From Bacteroidota bacterium (GTDB lineage Bacteria; Bacteroidota; Bacteroidia; B-17B0; Aurantibacillaceae): a DNA stretch of 53,081 nucleotides. The first letter of the stretch is position 1. The number at the start of each line of letters is the position of its first letter. A program made the position numbers and the translations under genes. Below, piece after piece: positions 15,203 to 23,634 of the stretch. The notes beneath the pieces were generated by a model. It had not been told where the DNA came from. It saw nothing but the letters and a program-made list of their open reading frames with translations, and did no database searches. The DNA is taken from contig JAJONO010000004.1 of the NCBI GenBank assembly GCA_021323535.1, positions 72,094 to 125,174 on the forward strand. Direction: 5' to 3'.

Positions 15203-17536
15203 ATGACCCTGACAAAAAAAGTAAGTGGGAACACAGAGAACCACATTGTGCACAAACTTATCGACGTTAGTTATGATCCTATGTTCATTATTGATACACT
15301 GGCAGTAATTACCGCGGTAAATGAACAGGCTTTAAAAATTACCGGGCTGGACAAAACCGAACTTCTCAGCTCTGAATTTTCATTGCTTTTTTCGGAACCA
15401 GAACGGGCGCGGCATCTTTGTCGTGAAATTCTGGCCAAAGGTGGCAGCAAGGATTTTAACCTGCGGCTTAATATCGTGGATTCTATGACAGTAGATGTAC
15501 TCGTTAACGGGAAAATCTTTCAGAATAGTAATGGTACCGTTGCGGGCGCGGTAATTGCCCTCAAAGACGAAACACAGGGTAAAGAAGCCGAGGAGCAAAC
15601 CGCGCATCTGGCGGCGATCGTAACCTCTTCCAACGATGCCATTATCAGCATTTCCCTCGATGGAATTATACGTGTATGGAACAAAAGCGCTGAAAAAATA
15701 TTCGGTTATACTGCACACGAAGCTATAGGACAGGAATTTTCGCTCATTATTCCTGAAGGGTTGATTGAAGAAGAAAAAAACATACTTGGCAAAATAAAAA
15801 AAGGCGAAGTGCTTGAACAGTACGAAACATTCAGAAAAAGAAAAGATGGCGCCATCATTAATATTTCGGTATCCTTCTCCCCTATAAAAGATTCTTTCGG
15901 TAACATCAAGGGAATTTCAAAAGTGGCGAGAGAGATCACTGATCAGAAAAAATTTGAAAAAGAACTCATTGAAGCAAAGAAAAATGCCGAACGGGAAAAA
16001 CAACTGGCAGAAGAAGCCGTAGAAGCTAAACAACGCTTTCTCTCTAACATGAGTCACGAAATACGAACGCCTTTAAACGCCATTATTGGTTTTACAAAAG
16101 TGGTTCTGAAAACCGAACTTAACGAAAAACAAAAAGAATACCTTGAAGCCATTAAGGTTTCAGGTGATGCTCTTATTGTGCTCATTAATGACATTCTCGA
16201 TCTGGCCAAAGTAGATTCCGGAAAAATGACCTTTGAACAGATTCCTTTCCGGCTGGATGAATCCATTTCTTCCATGCTTCATTTATTCGGAACAAAACTT
16301 TTTAAAAAGAAAATAGAACTCATTAAAGAATACGATCCTTCTCTACCTGAAGTACTGGTAGGCGATCCTGTACGCCTGCATCAGATCATCCTAAACCTTG
16401 TAAGCAACGCTATTAAATTTACACATCACGGAAGCATTACGTTTTCGGTGAAATTATTGGGCGAAGATTCTGACACGGCAAAAATAAGTTTCTCTGTTAG
16501 GGATACAGGTATAGGAATACCCGAGGCCAAACTCGACAGTATATTTGATAAATTTCAGCAGGCCACTAATGAAACATCACGTGTTTATGGAGGAACCGGG
16601 CTTGGACTTGCCATTGTAAAACAACTTGTATCATCACAGGGAGGAACCATTGATGTGAAAAGTAAAGAAGGAGAAGGATCCACGTTTACATTCATACTTA
16701 CTTTCAGAAAAACGCAGGAAAAAATCTCAAAGAAAAAAGACATTGAGGAAAAAAGCGATGAAGCCGGCAATTCCGATCTTGTAAAAATATTAGTAGTAGA
16801 AGATGTTACCCTCAATCAGCTTCTCATAAAAACATTACTTGAAGAATTTGGCTTTGAATCTACCATTGCCGCCAATGGAAGAATTGCTACCGACATGTTA
16901 AAAGAAAAGAATTTTGACCTGGTGCTTATGGATCTTCAGATGCCCGAAATGAACGGATACGAAGCCACCCAGTACATAAGAAACAAGCTTCAGTCCGACA
17001 TTCCAATCATTGCGCTTACCGCCGATGTAACAACTGCAGATGTTGAAAAATGCAGAGCCATAGGTATGAATGATTATATGGCAAAACCAATTGATGACAA
17101 ACTTCTGCACAGCAAAATACTTAAGTACATTGATAAACCTTTATTAAAAAAGAAAGCAGAAGCAAACAAAGCTGCAAACAACGAAGAAGAAAAAACCATA
17201 AATCTTGAATATCTTAAAGAACATACCAAAGGAAACAAGGCTGTCATGAAACAAATGATAAGAGCCTACCTTCTTGAAACGCCTGCTCTCATTGGCACCA
17301 TGAAACAAAGCATTGACAACATGGATTGGGCCTCTTTAGCAGAAGCAGCGCATTCCATCATTCCAACATTTTCTATTATGGGAATTAACGAGGAGTATGA
17401 AGAAATAGCAAAGAAAATAAAAGAACATGCTCTTAAAAAAGAAGAGTCGGCAACCATAAACACTTTACTAAGCAAAATTGAATTAAAATTTAATGAAGCC
17501 GCCAAAGAACTGGAAGCCGAACTTGAAACACTATAA
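15203..17536 (+). CDS. Hybrid sensor histidine kinase (PAS-PAS-HisKA-HATPase-REC-Hpt)
   Basis: 777 residues with no membrane segment, so a soluble sensor. Two PAS domains (about 15-128 and 134-250) are followed by a short coiled coil and a HisKA domain with phospho-His285 in SHEIRTPLNAIIGF. The ATPase domain has the N box (HQIILNLVSNAIKF, 393-406), DTGIGIP (434-440) and GGTGLGLAI (463-471). A receiver follows with Asp577 and Lys628, then a C-terminal Hpt domain with His717. All relay residues are present, so it can run a full His-Asp-His relay, with an outside receiver as the last step. The receiver gene at 17541 is 4 bp downstream and is the obvious partner. Confidence 0.95.
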   Translation: MTLTKKVSGNTENHIVHKLIDVSYDPMFIIDTLAVITAVNEQALKITGLDKTELLSSEFSLLFSEPERARHLCREILAKGGSKDFNLRLNIVDSMTVDVLVNGKIFQNSNGTVAGAVIALKDETQGKEAEEQTAHLAAIVTSSNDAIISISLDGIIRVWNKSAEKIFGYTAHEAIGQEFSLIIPEGLIEEEKNILGKIKKGEVLEQYETFRKRKDGAIINISVSFSPIKDSFGNIKGISKVAREITDQKKFEKELIEAKKNAEREKQLAEEAVEAKQRFLSNMSHEIRTPLNAIIGFTKVVLKTELNEKQKEYLEAIKVSGDALIVLINDILDLAKVDSGKMTFEQIPFRLDESISSMLHLFGTKLFKKKIELIKEYDPSLPEVLVGDPVRLHQIILNLVSNAIKFTHHGSITFSVKLLGEDSDTAKISFSVRDTGIGIPEAKLDSIFDKFQQATNETSRVYGGTGLGLAIVKQLVSSQGGTIDVKSKEGEGSTFTFILTFRKTQEKISKKKDIEEKSDEAGNSDLVKILVVEDVTLNQLLIKTLLEEFGFESTIAANGRIATDMLKEKNFDLVLMDLQMPEMNGYEATQYIRNKLQSDIPIIALTADVTTADVEKCRAIGMNDYMAKPIDDKLLHSKILKYIDKPLLKKKAEANKAANNEEEKTINLEYLKEHTKGNKAVMKQMIRAYLLETPALIGTMKQSIDNMDWASLAEAAHSIIPTFSIMGINEEYEEIAKKIKEHALKKEESATINTLLSKIELKFNEAAKELEAELETL

Positions 17537-17540
17537 ACCA

Positions 17541-18002
17541 ATGAACGCAGATAAAATAAGGATCCTGTTAGCCGATGATGATAAAGACGACCGCTTTCTT
17601 TTCAAAGAGGCGCTGAAGGAATTATCATTTTCAACAAACCTTGAAACCGTTCATGATGGCGAGCAACTCATGAAATATCTTTCGGAACACGAAAATGATC
17701 TGCCCAATGTTCTTTTCCTCGATTTAAACATGCCCAAAATCAATGGTTTTGAATGTCTCACAGAAATAAAAGCCAACAATAAACTAAATTCTCTCCCTGT
17801 CATTATGTTTTCAACTTCTTATCCAAGGGATATTCATTACGAAGAAGACATGATCAAAATGCTTTATAAAATAGGTGCCCAGGATTACATCCGTAAGCCC
17901 ACCGATTTTTCGGAACTAAAAAGAATTATACGCGATACTCTGGAAAAGGTAAAGACCGATGTTTTTGGCACAAAGATCAGAACTGAAAAACATAAGGATT
18001 AA
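17541..18002 (+). CDS. Stand-alone receiver protein (Rcp1-like)
   Basis: A 153-residue single receiver domain: acidic pocket DDD (12-14), phospho-acceptor Asp61 in LFLDLNMP, and the conserved Lys in YIRKP. The style ADDDKDDRFLFKEAL and the long form with P-K-I-N-G-F resemble Rcp1-type receivers that partner with phytochrome-like kinases. It has no output domain, so it acts by phosphotransfer or by binding another protein. It starts 4 bp after the hybrid kinase and is certainly in its operon. The frame is open upstream inside the kinase gene, but the ATG at 17541 gives the usual receiver start. Confidence 0.92.
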   Translation: MNADKIRILLADDDKDDRFLFKEALKELSFSTNLETVHDGEQLMKYLSEHENDLPNVLFLDLNMPKINGFECLTEIKANNKLNSLPVIMFSTSYPRDIHYEEDMIKMLYKIGAQDYIRKPTDFSELKRIIRDTLEKVKTDVFGTKIRTEKHKD

Positions 18003-18102
18003 GCGTGAATAAATTTCCACTTCGCAGCTTTAGAAAACCAGGTTATTTTCTGTGGAACAAAGTTATTATTTTTTAAAACACTTATTTCCAGCTTATATGA
18101 AG

Positions 18103-18110
18103 TATATTTG
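18103..18110 (+). promoter_or_regulatory. Putative -7 promoter box
   Basis: TATATTTG is a perfect TAnnTTTG match 28 bp upstream of the start at 18138. It lacks the shared bipartite element of the polysaccharide locus and has no clear -33 TTG. Confidence 0.45.
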
Positions 18111-18137
18111 CGGCCCGTTTTCATTTCGGGCACGATT

Positions 18138-18317
18138 ATGGATATGGAACAGCGGAATATGAGCAACAGAAGAATAAAAAAAGCCATCAGGAACTTTATA
18201 CCCGAGAAGCATGCTATTGAAGATGGTAATTTTACAAAAGAGATGAGGGGAAAGAAATCGAAAACATCAAAGCTATTAGCAGCGAGAAAGAAAGCCGGGA
18301 AGAAAAAACACGGTTAG
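18138..18317 (+). CDS. Small basic hypothetical protein
   Basis: A 59-residue protein (MDMEQRNMSNRRIKKAIRN...) with a very basic C-terminal half ending KTSKLLAARKKAGKKKHG. A perfect -7 box sits a suitable distance upstream, which supports a real gene. The tail resembles that of the DUF6496-like protein at 326-562, so nucleic-acid binding is possible. Upstream in-frame ATGs exist (18108), but starting there would overlap the promoter box. No family is recognised. It is followed by about 120 bp in which I see nothing. Confidence 0.5.
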   Translation: MDMEQRNMSNRRIKKAIRNFIPEKHAIEDGNFTKEMRGKKSKTSKLLAARKKAGKKKHG

Positions 18318-18437
18318 AATTTCGATGGAGAAAAGGGCTCAAATTATTTGATTCGGTACTTCGTTTAGAATATTTATCACATTCTCCGCCCTGGATTCAC
18401 GAATGTAAAACAGATCTCTTTAGGAAAAAGTAGTACT

Positions 18438-18800
18438 CTAACTATTTTGTGCAGTAAGTTCTTCTGTAGCTTTTTCACAAACCTCTTTGATCTTGTTATA
18501 CAGAATTTCTATTCTTTCTATTCCTCCTTTGTCTGTGGCGAGTTTTTCAACTTCTGCTGTTTCTTGTCCAATAACCTTATTTATTCCAACAAAAGGAGTT
18601 GTTGATTTTAGTTTATGAGCAGAAGCCTTTATAGCTTGAAAATTTTTCTCTTTGATAGCGATTCCCAGGAGTTCCACTTCTTTAGGGTTTTCTTCCAGGA
18701 ATATTCTGATCATTTCGCTCACAAACTGTGGATTGCCTTTTGAAAGCCCAACAAGATAACTCAGATCAGTAATTTTTTGGTTGTAGGTTTCGTTGTCCAT
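18438..18800 (-). CDS. Stand-alone Hpt phosphotransfer protein
   Basis: A 120-residue helical protein with the Hpt signature AIKASAHKLKSTTPFVG; His62 is the expected phosphorylated residue. It shuttles phosphate between receivers. It is the last gene of a minus-strand operon (degenerate receiver 19618, receiver 19231, this gene), starting 11 bp after the receiver. Because the hybrid kinase at 15203 already has its own Hpt domain, this second Hpt suggests a branched relay or a phosphate sink. Confidence 0.93.
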   Translation of the reverse strand: MDNETYNQKITDLSYLVGLSKGNPQFVSEMIRIFLEENPKEVELLGIAIKEKNFQAIKASAHKLKSTTPFVGINKVIGQETAEVEKLATDKGGIERIEILYNKIKEVCEKATEELTAQNS

Positions 18801-18811
18801 TCTACTAAATA

Positions 18812-19231
18812 TTATTCTTTTATATCTGCCAGTTCGGGGAAAATATAACCGGCAATCAATTCATTTAATTCGGCGCCCTTCAAAGGTTTGGTAAGATACT
18901 CCGTCATCCCGCATTTCATACATTTTTCCTTTTCGCTCCCTGAAGCGTGCGCGGTAGTAGCGATAATGGGGATAGTCAATTTTAAATTCTCCCTGATATA
19001 TTCTGTTGTTTCATAGCCATTCATTTCGGGCATCTGAACATCCATCAATATCAGGTCGTATTTATGTTTAGCGAGTTGTTCAATAGCAAGTTTTCCATTA
19101 GCGCAGGTATCATATTTAAACCCCCAGCCCTTTAACATAAAACCCGTGAGTTTCTGATTGAGCACATTGTCCTCCGCGATGAGTATACGTACTTTTTCTT
19201 TCATTGAGGAAGGAATCTTATCTGTGATCAT
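18812..19231 (-). CDS. Stand-alone receiver protein
   Basis: A 139-residue CheY-like protein of the type cut from hybrid kinases: Glu20/Asp21 in IAEDNVLNQKL, phospho-acceptor Asp64 in LILMDVQMPEMNG, and Lys115 in EYLTKP. It closely resembles the receiver domain of the hybrid kinase at 15203, which suggests origin by duplication. It has no output domain. It lies between the degenerate receiver and the Hpt in one operon, so it is the natural partner of that Hpt. Confidence 0.93.
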   Translation of the reverse strand: MITDKIPSSMKEKVRILIAEDNVLNQKLTGFMLKGWGFKYDTCANGKLAIEQLAKHKYDLILMDVQMPEMNGYETTEYIRENLKLTIPIIATTAHASGSEKEKCMKCGMTEYLTKPLKGAELNELIAGYIFPELADIKE

Positions 19232-19273
19232 AACAGCGTTTAGAACTTCCTCTTAAAAAAAAATGCCAATCCG

Positions 19274-19618
19274 CTAGTTACTGAGCCAGAAATTAATCCT
19301 GTTTTTCATTGCAACAGGATCTTCCCCGCATAAGGAAGAAATAGTTGACGCTACCTCTTCTCCTGAAGAATGCATAATGACTTCGACGTGAGGGTTTATG
19401 TTTTTGATGAAACGTTGAACTTCCGCCCCATCGGTACCATGAAACATCTGATCAACCACCACGACACTGGTTTGTTTATTGATTTTACGCATACAGGTTT
19501 TACGGTTATAAAAATTAAAGATTTTAAGCCTTGACCCGAAGCGGTGTTCCAGGTAATGTTTTAGTCCACAAACCACCAATGCATTTTCGCTTAATATGTA
19601 GAGATTTAATTGTCCCAT
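19274..19618 (-). CDS. Degenerate receiver-like protein
   Basis: A 114-residue protein with a receiver-like layout: strand 1 NLYILSENALVVCGLKHYL, strand 3 SVVVVDQMFHGTDG with Asp56 at the phosphorylation position, and strand 4 VEVIMHSSGEE. The acidic pair of strand 1 is replaced by Ser10-Glu11 and the conserved C-terminal Lys-Pro is absent. Normal Mg-dependent phosphorylation is therefore doubtful. It has no DNA-binding domain. It is the first gene of the minus-strand operon 19618-18438 and has its own copy of the shared promoter element. Confidence 0.7.
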   Translation of the reverse strand: MGQLNLYILSENALVVCGLKHYLEHRFGSRLKIFNFYNRKTCMRKINKQTSVVVVDQMFHGTDGAEVQRFIKNINPHVEVIMHSSGEEVASTISSLCGEDPVAMKNRINFWLSN

Positions 19619-19634
19619 ATAAATTTTCTTTTTT

Positions 19635-19697
19635 CGAAGTTACATTACAGAGACAGCTTCTATTCCCATAATCGATAAGACTTACTTTTAAATAGCC
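19635..19697 (-). promoter_or_regulatory. Shared bipartite activator site and -7 box for the receiver-Hpt operon
   Basis: Minus strand: GGCTAT (19692-19697), 15 bases, ATCGATTAT (19668-19676; 7 of 9 match), then TAACTTCG (19635-19642; 7 of 8) starting 34 bases after the second half begins. It is divergent from the site at 19761. Confidence 0.6.
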
Positions 19698-19760
19698 GTA
19701 AAAGCCAAGGAAATCGCCCTGAAAAAACCGGCTTTTTACCGGCACATATTTTTCGCTTCT

Positions 19761-19823
19761 GGCTATTTAAAATCCTGTATTACCGAATATGAAGGATAAG
19801 CCCTGTTTCATGAAATAACTTTG
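19761..19823 (+). promoter_or_regulatory. Shared bipartite activator site and -7 box for the receiver-OmpA-mutase operon
   Basis: GGCTAT (19761-19766), 15 bases, ACCGAATAT (19782-19790), then a perfect -7 box TAACTTTG (19816-19823), 34 bases from the start of the second half. The segment between has no TTG. The start codon follows at 19841. Confidence 0.75.
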
Positions 19824-19840
19824 AATATAATCCAGGGATT

Positions 19841-20206
19841 ATGACAATTTTAATTATTGACGATGACAAGCTCACGGTTAAGGCGCTTCAGCACAGCATT
19901 TCACAGCTCGGGCACACTACAGACGTTGCAAAAGACGGTGAAGAAGCCATTACAAAAATAAAAGACGGAAACTTCGATCTTATTATAACGGATATTATGA
20001 TGCCGGGAATTTCGGGACTCTCACTTGTTAATGTACTTCGTTCGGTTCAGCTATGTTTTACACCCATCATTATGATGTCGAGCATTAATAACAACCCGCT
20101 TGTTGAGGCGGCGCTAAAGGCAGGTGCCAATGATTTCATAGACAAACCTGTTTCGATAGAAGAGCTGGCCCTGAAGATCAGAAATTTTGAAATGAGCCGA
20201 TCATGA
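19841..20206 (+). CDS. Stand-alone receiver protein
   Basis: A 121-residue CheY-like receiver: acidic residues Asp7-Asp9 in LIIDDDKLT, phospho-acceptor Asp51 in LIITDIMMPGISG, and Lys102 in FIDKPV. It has no output domain. The next gene (20203) overlaps its stop by 4 bp, so the two are translationally coupled, and the receiver heads an operon that also encodes a mutase and a glycoside hydrolase. Coupling to an OmpA/PD40 envelope protein suggests it signals to surface functions. Confidence 0.93.
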   Translation: MTILIIDDDKLTVKALQHSISQLGHTTDVAKDGEEAITKIKDGNFDLIITDIMMPGISGLSLVNVLRSVQLCFTPIIMMSSINNNPLVEAALKAGANDFIDKPVSIEELALKIRNFEMSRS

Positions 20207-22194
20207 AAGCCCCATGCATATTTGTTTTTTTATTCTTTGCTTTAAATCTTGTCTGTCAGACAGAAGATAAATTGCACGAAGCCGATGAGCTGTTCAATAA
20301 CAAACGTTACGCTGCCGCTTTTTCAATCTATCATGCCATGTGGGAAAAAGATAAAGACAACCCAACTCTTAATTACAAGATCGGTGTTTGTTATCTTCAC
20401 TCAAGATCATTAAAACACAAAGCGGCCGCGCATTTCGAAAAATACACTCATAAGAATGTGCCTTCTTCGGAAAATAAAAGCAAAGACCCGGAATCTTCTT
20501 TTATTATCTACCGCTATCTTGGCGACGCCTATTGCGTTAATTACAAATTCGATGACGCCATAATTGCTTATAACCTGTATAAGGAACATCTTCAGAATAA
20601 CAGAATATACGACCCTGTACTTTCTGAAATGATTGAAAGAAAAATAGAATTGTGCAAATTCGGAAAAGAACTGAAAGAGCTTGTTGCTCTTCCGGTAGTT
20701 TTAAAAACAGAAAAGAAAACAAAAAATTCCAAACCATCTTTCGACAGTTCTTCGGTATTATCCACTGATAAATCGGCCCGGGTGTTTACGTTTAAAGTCC
20801 CTCTGAATAAGATCAGGAAGTTTGGGGATGCAAAATATTATGAGGACACCAACATTGAAAAAACAGACTCAGTTGCCCGAAAGACTAAAACAATAAAAAC
20901 AAGCAACGGGCGCGAACCCGATACGCTTATTTACGTAACCACCCTTGGCACTTCAGTAGACGGGCAGATTGTTCTTTCGTACAAAAATGACAATGGTGAT
21001 GGAAATCTTTTTCTTACATCCTTAAAAAGCAATCAATGGTCACGTGTTGTTAAACTCGATAAAACAGTGAACCCATCGGGTTGGGAACCCAATGAAACTA
21101 TTTCTCCCGATGGAAAAACACTTTACTTCTCGAGCGATCGTGAAGGCGGTTATGGAGGAAAAGATATTTACTATTGTACGCTACAAACCGATGGCGAATG
21201 GAGTAAAGCCATTAATCTTGGACCCTCGATAAACTCTCCTTACAACGAGGAGGCTCCTTTCATTCATCCCGATGGAACAACATTATATTTCAGTTCCAAT
21301 CGTACCAAACCGGATGAATATTACGACAATTATACAAGTGTTCTTATCAGTGACGGAACATGGGCCAAACCTATTGCTGTTGGATATCCGGTAGACAAAA
21401 GCCAGGAAAATGTATTTTACCAGGTAGCCGCTGATAAGAAAAAAATATTTCCAGCAAGACAAGCTCTCTCCGAAAAACAACTAAAACAAAAGCAGGCCGA
21501 TTCGTTAAGAGAATCAAATGAGCGCGATAATTATATTATTTCGTTCGTGAACTCGAAAAAAGTTCCATTAACTTTATTGAAAGGAAAAGTGACCGACAAA
21601 ACAGGAAGCATAGCTGGAAAAACGGCTATAAAAATTATCAATAATGTTACCCGGGAAACAGAAGGAATTTATTATACAGATAACATCGGACATTATTCTT
21701 TTATTCTACCGGCAGGAAAAAACAACAACATCAGCTTTGAGGCTGAAAATTGTTTATTCCAATCGGATAACGTTACTGTAAACACAGAAACAGACTATTA
21801 CAAAAAACATCACAGCATAGTTATGTCGCCACTTGCTAAAAACTCAAAAACACTTCTCAACAATATTTTCTTTGATTCGGCGGGTGTTACTATCAGTAAA
21901 ACATCCGAAGTGGAACTGGAGCGGGTTCTGAAACTGATGAAGGATCATCCGGAAATGAAAATACAATTATCTAATTATGTTCATTGCACAAAGAACATTT
22001 GTTATTCGAAAAAATTCGCCAGAGAACGGGCAAGAACCGTAGCCGCGTGGCTCACCCTTAACGGAGTTGAAAAAACACGTATTCAGGCAAAAGGATATAA
22101 GAAGAAAAAAAATAAATCAGGTGAAAAAATACTAACCTCTGAAAGCAGTTTAAACCAACTGGAATTAAAAATTGTTGAACTAAAAACCAATTAA
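20203..22194 (+). CDS. OmpA-family protein with TPR and PD40 repeats (PorE/SprE-neighbourhood type)
   Basis: A 663-residue protein with an N-terminal signal peptide ending near LVCQ. TPR-like helices cover about 25-150 (ADELFNNKRYAAAFSIYHAMW). PD40 propeller repeats cover about 240-400 (SPDGKTLYFSSDREGGYGGKDIY, HPDGTTLYFSSN). A carboxypeptidase-regulatory-like domain (LLKGKVTDKTGSIAGK) and a C-terminal OmpA-like domain (NNIFFDSAGVTI, FARERARTVAAWL) follow. This order matches the PorE-type envelope proteins tied to T9SS and gliding. In the OmpA part the usual peptidoglycan-contact Asp motif is not clear, whereas the Arg region is kept. It probably anchors or senses at the outer membrane. Confidence 0.88.
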   Translation: MKAPCIFVFLFFALNLVCQTEDKLHEADELFNNKRYAAAFSIYHAMWEKDKDNPTLNYKIGVCYLHSRSLKHKAAAHFEKYTHKNVPSSENKSKDPESSFIIYRYLGDAYCVNYKFDDAIIAYNLYKEHLQNNRIYDPVLSEMIERKIELCKFGKELKELVALPVVLKTEKKTKNSKPSFDSSSVLSTDKSARVFTFKVPLNKIRKFGDAKYYEDTNIEKTDSVARKTKTIKTSNGREPDTLIYVTTLGTSVDGQIVLSYKNDNGDGNLFLTSLKSNQWSRVVKLDKTVNPSGWEPNETISPDGKTLYFSSDREGGYGGKDIYYCTLQTDGEWSKAINLGPSINSPYNEEAPFIHPDGTTLYFSSNRTKPDEYYDNYTSVLISDGTWAKPIAVGYPVDKSQENVFYQVAADKKKIFPARQALSEKQLKQKQADSLRESNERDNYIISFVNSKKVPLTLLKGKVTDKTGSIAGKTAIKIINNVTRETEGIYYTDNIGHYSFILPAGKNNNISFEAENCLFQSDNVTVNTETDYYKKHHSIVMSPLAKNSKTLLNNIFFDSAGVTISKTSEVELERVLKLMKDHPEMKIQLSNYVHCTKNICYSKKFARERARTVAAWLTLNGVEKTRIQAKGYKKKKNKSGEKILTSESSLNQLELKIVELKTN

Positions 22195-22199
22195 ATCAT

Positions 22200-23621
22200 A
22201 TGACTCAGATCAAATTCGGAACAGACGGCTGGCGCGCGATAATTGCCAAAGATTATACAGTAGAAAATGTGGCCCGTGTTGCGGAAGCCACTGCAGCATG
22301 GCTATTAAAATTAAGTAAAAAACCATCTGTTGTCATTGGCTACGATCCACGTTTTGGCGGGAAACTTTTTGCCGAAACAACCTGCAAAGTACTTTCACAT
22401 CACGGAATCAAAACCTACATGTCAAAGAACTTCTCTTCAACGCCAATGGTTTCGCTGGCCACGGTTAAACTTAACGCGAACCTTGGAATTGTAATTACGG
22501 CGAGCCACAATCCTCCCGCATACAATGGATTCAAATTAAAAGGCGCTTATGGAGGGCCATTATTACCAGAAAAAATTGAAGAAATAGAAAAACTGATTCC
22601 GAAAACGGTGAAGTTTGATTTTGAAAGCATCAATATAGAAGAGGTTGAAAACAAAAAACTTCTTGAATACGTTGACTTTGAAGACATGTACATAAACCAC
22701 ATTGAAGAGCACTTTGACCTCGACGCTATTCGCAACTCTGGTATTCGCGTTGGATACGACGCCATGTACGGTGCAGGACAAAATGTAATGCGAAGATTAT
22801 TTCCTGATTCTGTTCTTCTGCACTGCGAAAACAATCCGTCTTTTCACGGACAGGCTCCCGAGCCCATTCATAAAAATCTTCAGGAATTTTCTGAACTGAT
22901 CAAAAACACAGGCATTATTGATTGTGGTATTGCCACTGATGGCGATGCCGACAGAATTGGCCTTTACGATGACAGAGGGAATTTTGTTGATTCGCATCAC
23001 CTCATTCTCCTTCTCATAAAATATCTTTATGAACACAGAAATATGCGCGGCAAAGTAGTTACCGCTTTTTCGGTAAGTCCGAAAGTGAACCGCATGTGTG
23101 AATTCTATAAGCTCGAACAAAAAGTAACTAAAATTGGTTTTAAACATATTGCCAGTCACATGGTAAGCGATGATGTTTTGCTTGGAGGAGAAGAATCGGG
23201 TGGCATTGCTATTAAGGGACATATTCCGGAACGCGATGGTATCTGGATAGGGCTTACTATTCTTGAATTCATGAGTAAAACAGGAAAATCGATACGTGAT
23301 CTTATTAAAGAAGTTTATGAAATTGTAGGTGAATTCGCATTCGAGCGTTCTGACCTTCATTTACACGAAGAGATCAAAAACTCTATTGTGGCCAATTGCG
23401 AAAACAACGCCTATACAAGCTTCGGCGATTATAAGATACAGCGAATTGAAAATATTGACGGGTATAAATACTTTTTCAACGACGATGAATGGGTCATGAT
23501 CCGCGCATCGGGAACAGAGCCTGTATTGAGAAATTATGCCCAATCTAATTCTCAGCAAAACGCTTTTCTTATTCTGAAAGCGGCCGAGCAAACTCTTCTT
23601 AATCATAAAACAGCCAATTAA
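22200..23621 (+). CDS. Phosphoglucomutase/phosphomannomutase family protein
   Basis: A 473-residue alpha-D-phosphohexomutase, cytoplasmic. It interconverts hexose 1- and 6-phosphates and so supplies nucleotide-sugar precursors. Visible motifs are the phosphoserine loop TASHNP with Ser102, the metal-binding loop DGDADR (247-252), the sugar-binding loop GGEESGG (329-335) and the phosphate-binding RASGTEP near the C-terminus. All catalytic elements are intact. It starts 5 bp after the OmpA/PD40 gene. Its presence in a signalling/polysaccharide operon suggests it is dedicated to the polymer made by the synthases at 24922 and 34155. Glucose versus mannose specificity cannot be decided from sequence. 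Confidence 0.95.
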   Translation: MTQIKFGTDGWRAIIAKDYTVENVARVAEATAAWLLKLSKKPSVVIGYDPRFGGKLFAETTCKVLSHHGIKTYMSKNFSSTPMVSLATVKLNANLGIVITASHNPPAYNGFKLKGAYGGPLLPEKIEEIEKLIPKTVKFDFESINIEEVENKKLLEYVDFEDMYINHIEEHFDLDAIRNSGIRVGYDAMYGAGQNVMRRLFPDSVLLHCENNPSFHGQAPEPIHKNLQEFSELIKNTGIIDCGIATDGDADRIGLYDDRGNFVDSHHLILLLIKYLYEHRNMRGKVVTAFSVSPKVNRMCEFYKLEQKVTKIGFKHIASHMVSDDVLLGGEESGGIAIKGHIPERDGIWIGLTILEFMSKTGKSIRDLIKEVYEIVGEFAFERSDLHLHEEIKNSIVANCENNAYTSFGDYKIQRIENIDGYKYFFNDDEWVMIRASGTEPVLRNYAQSNSQQNAFLILKAAEQTLLNHKTAN

Positions 23622-23634
23622 AAAATAACAACGC

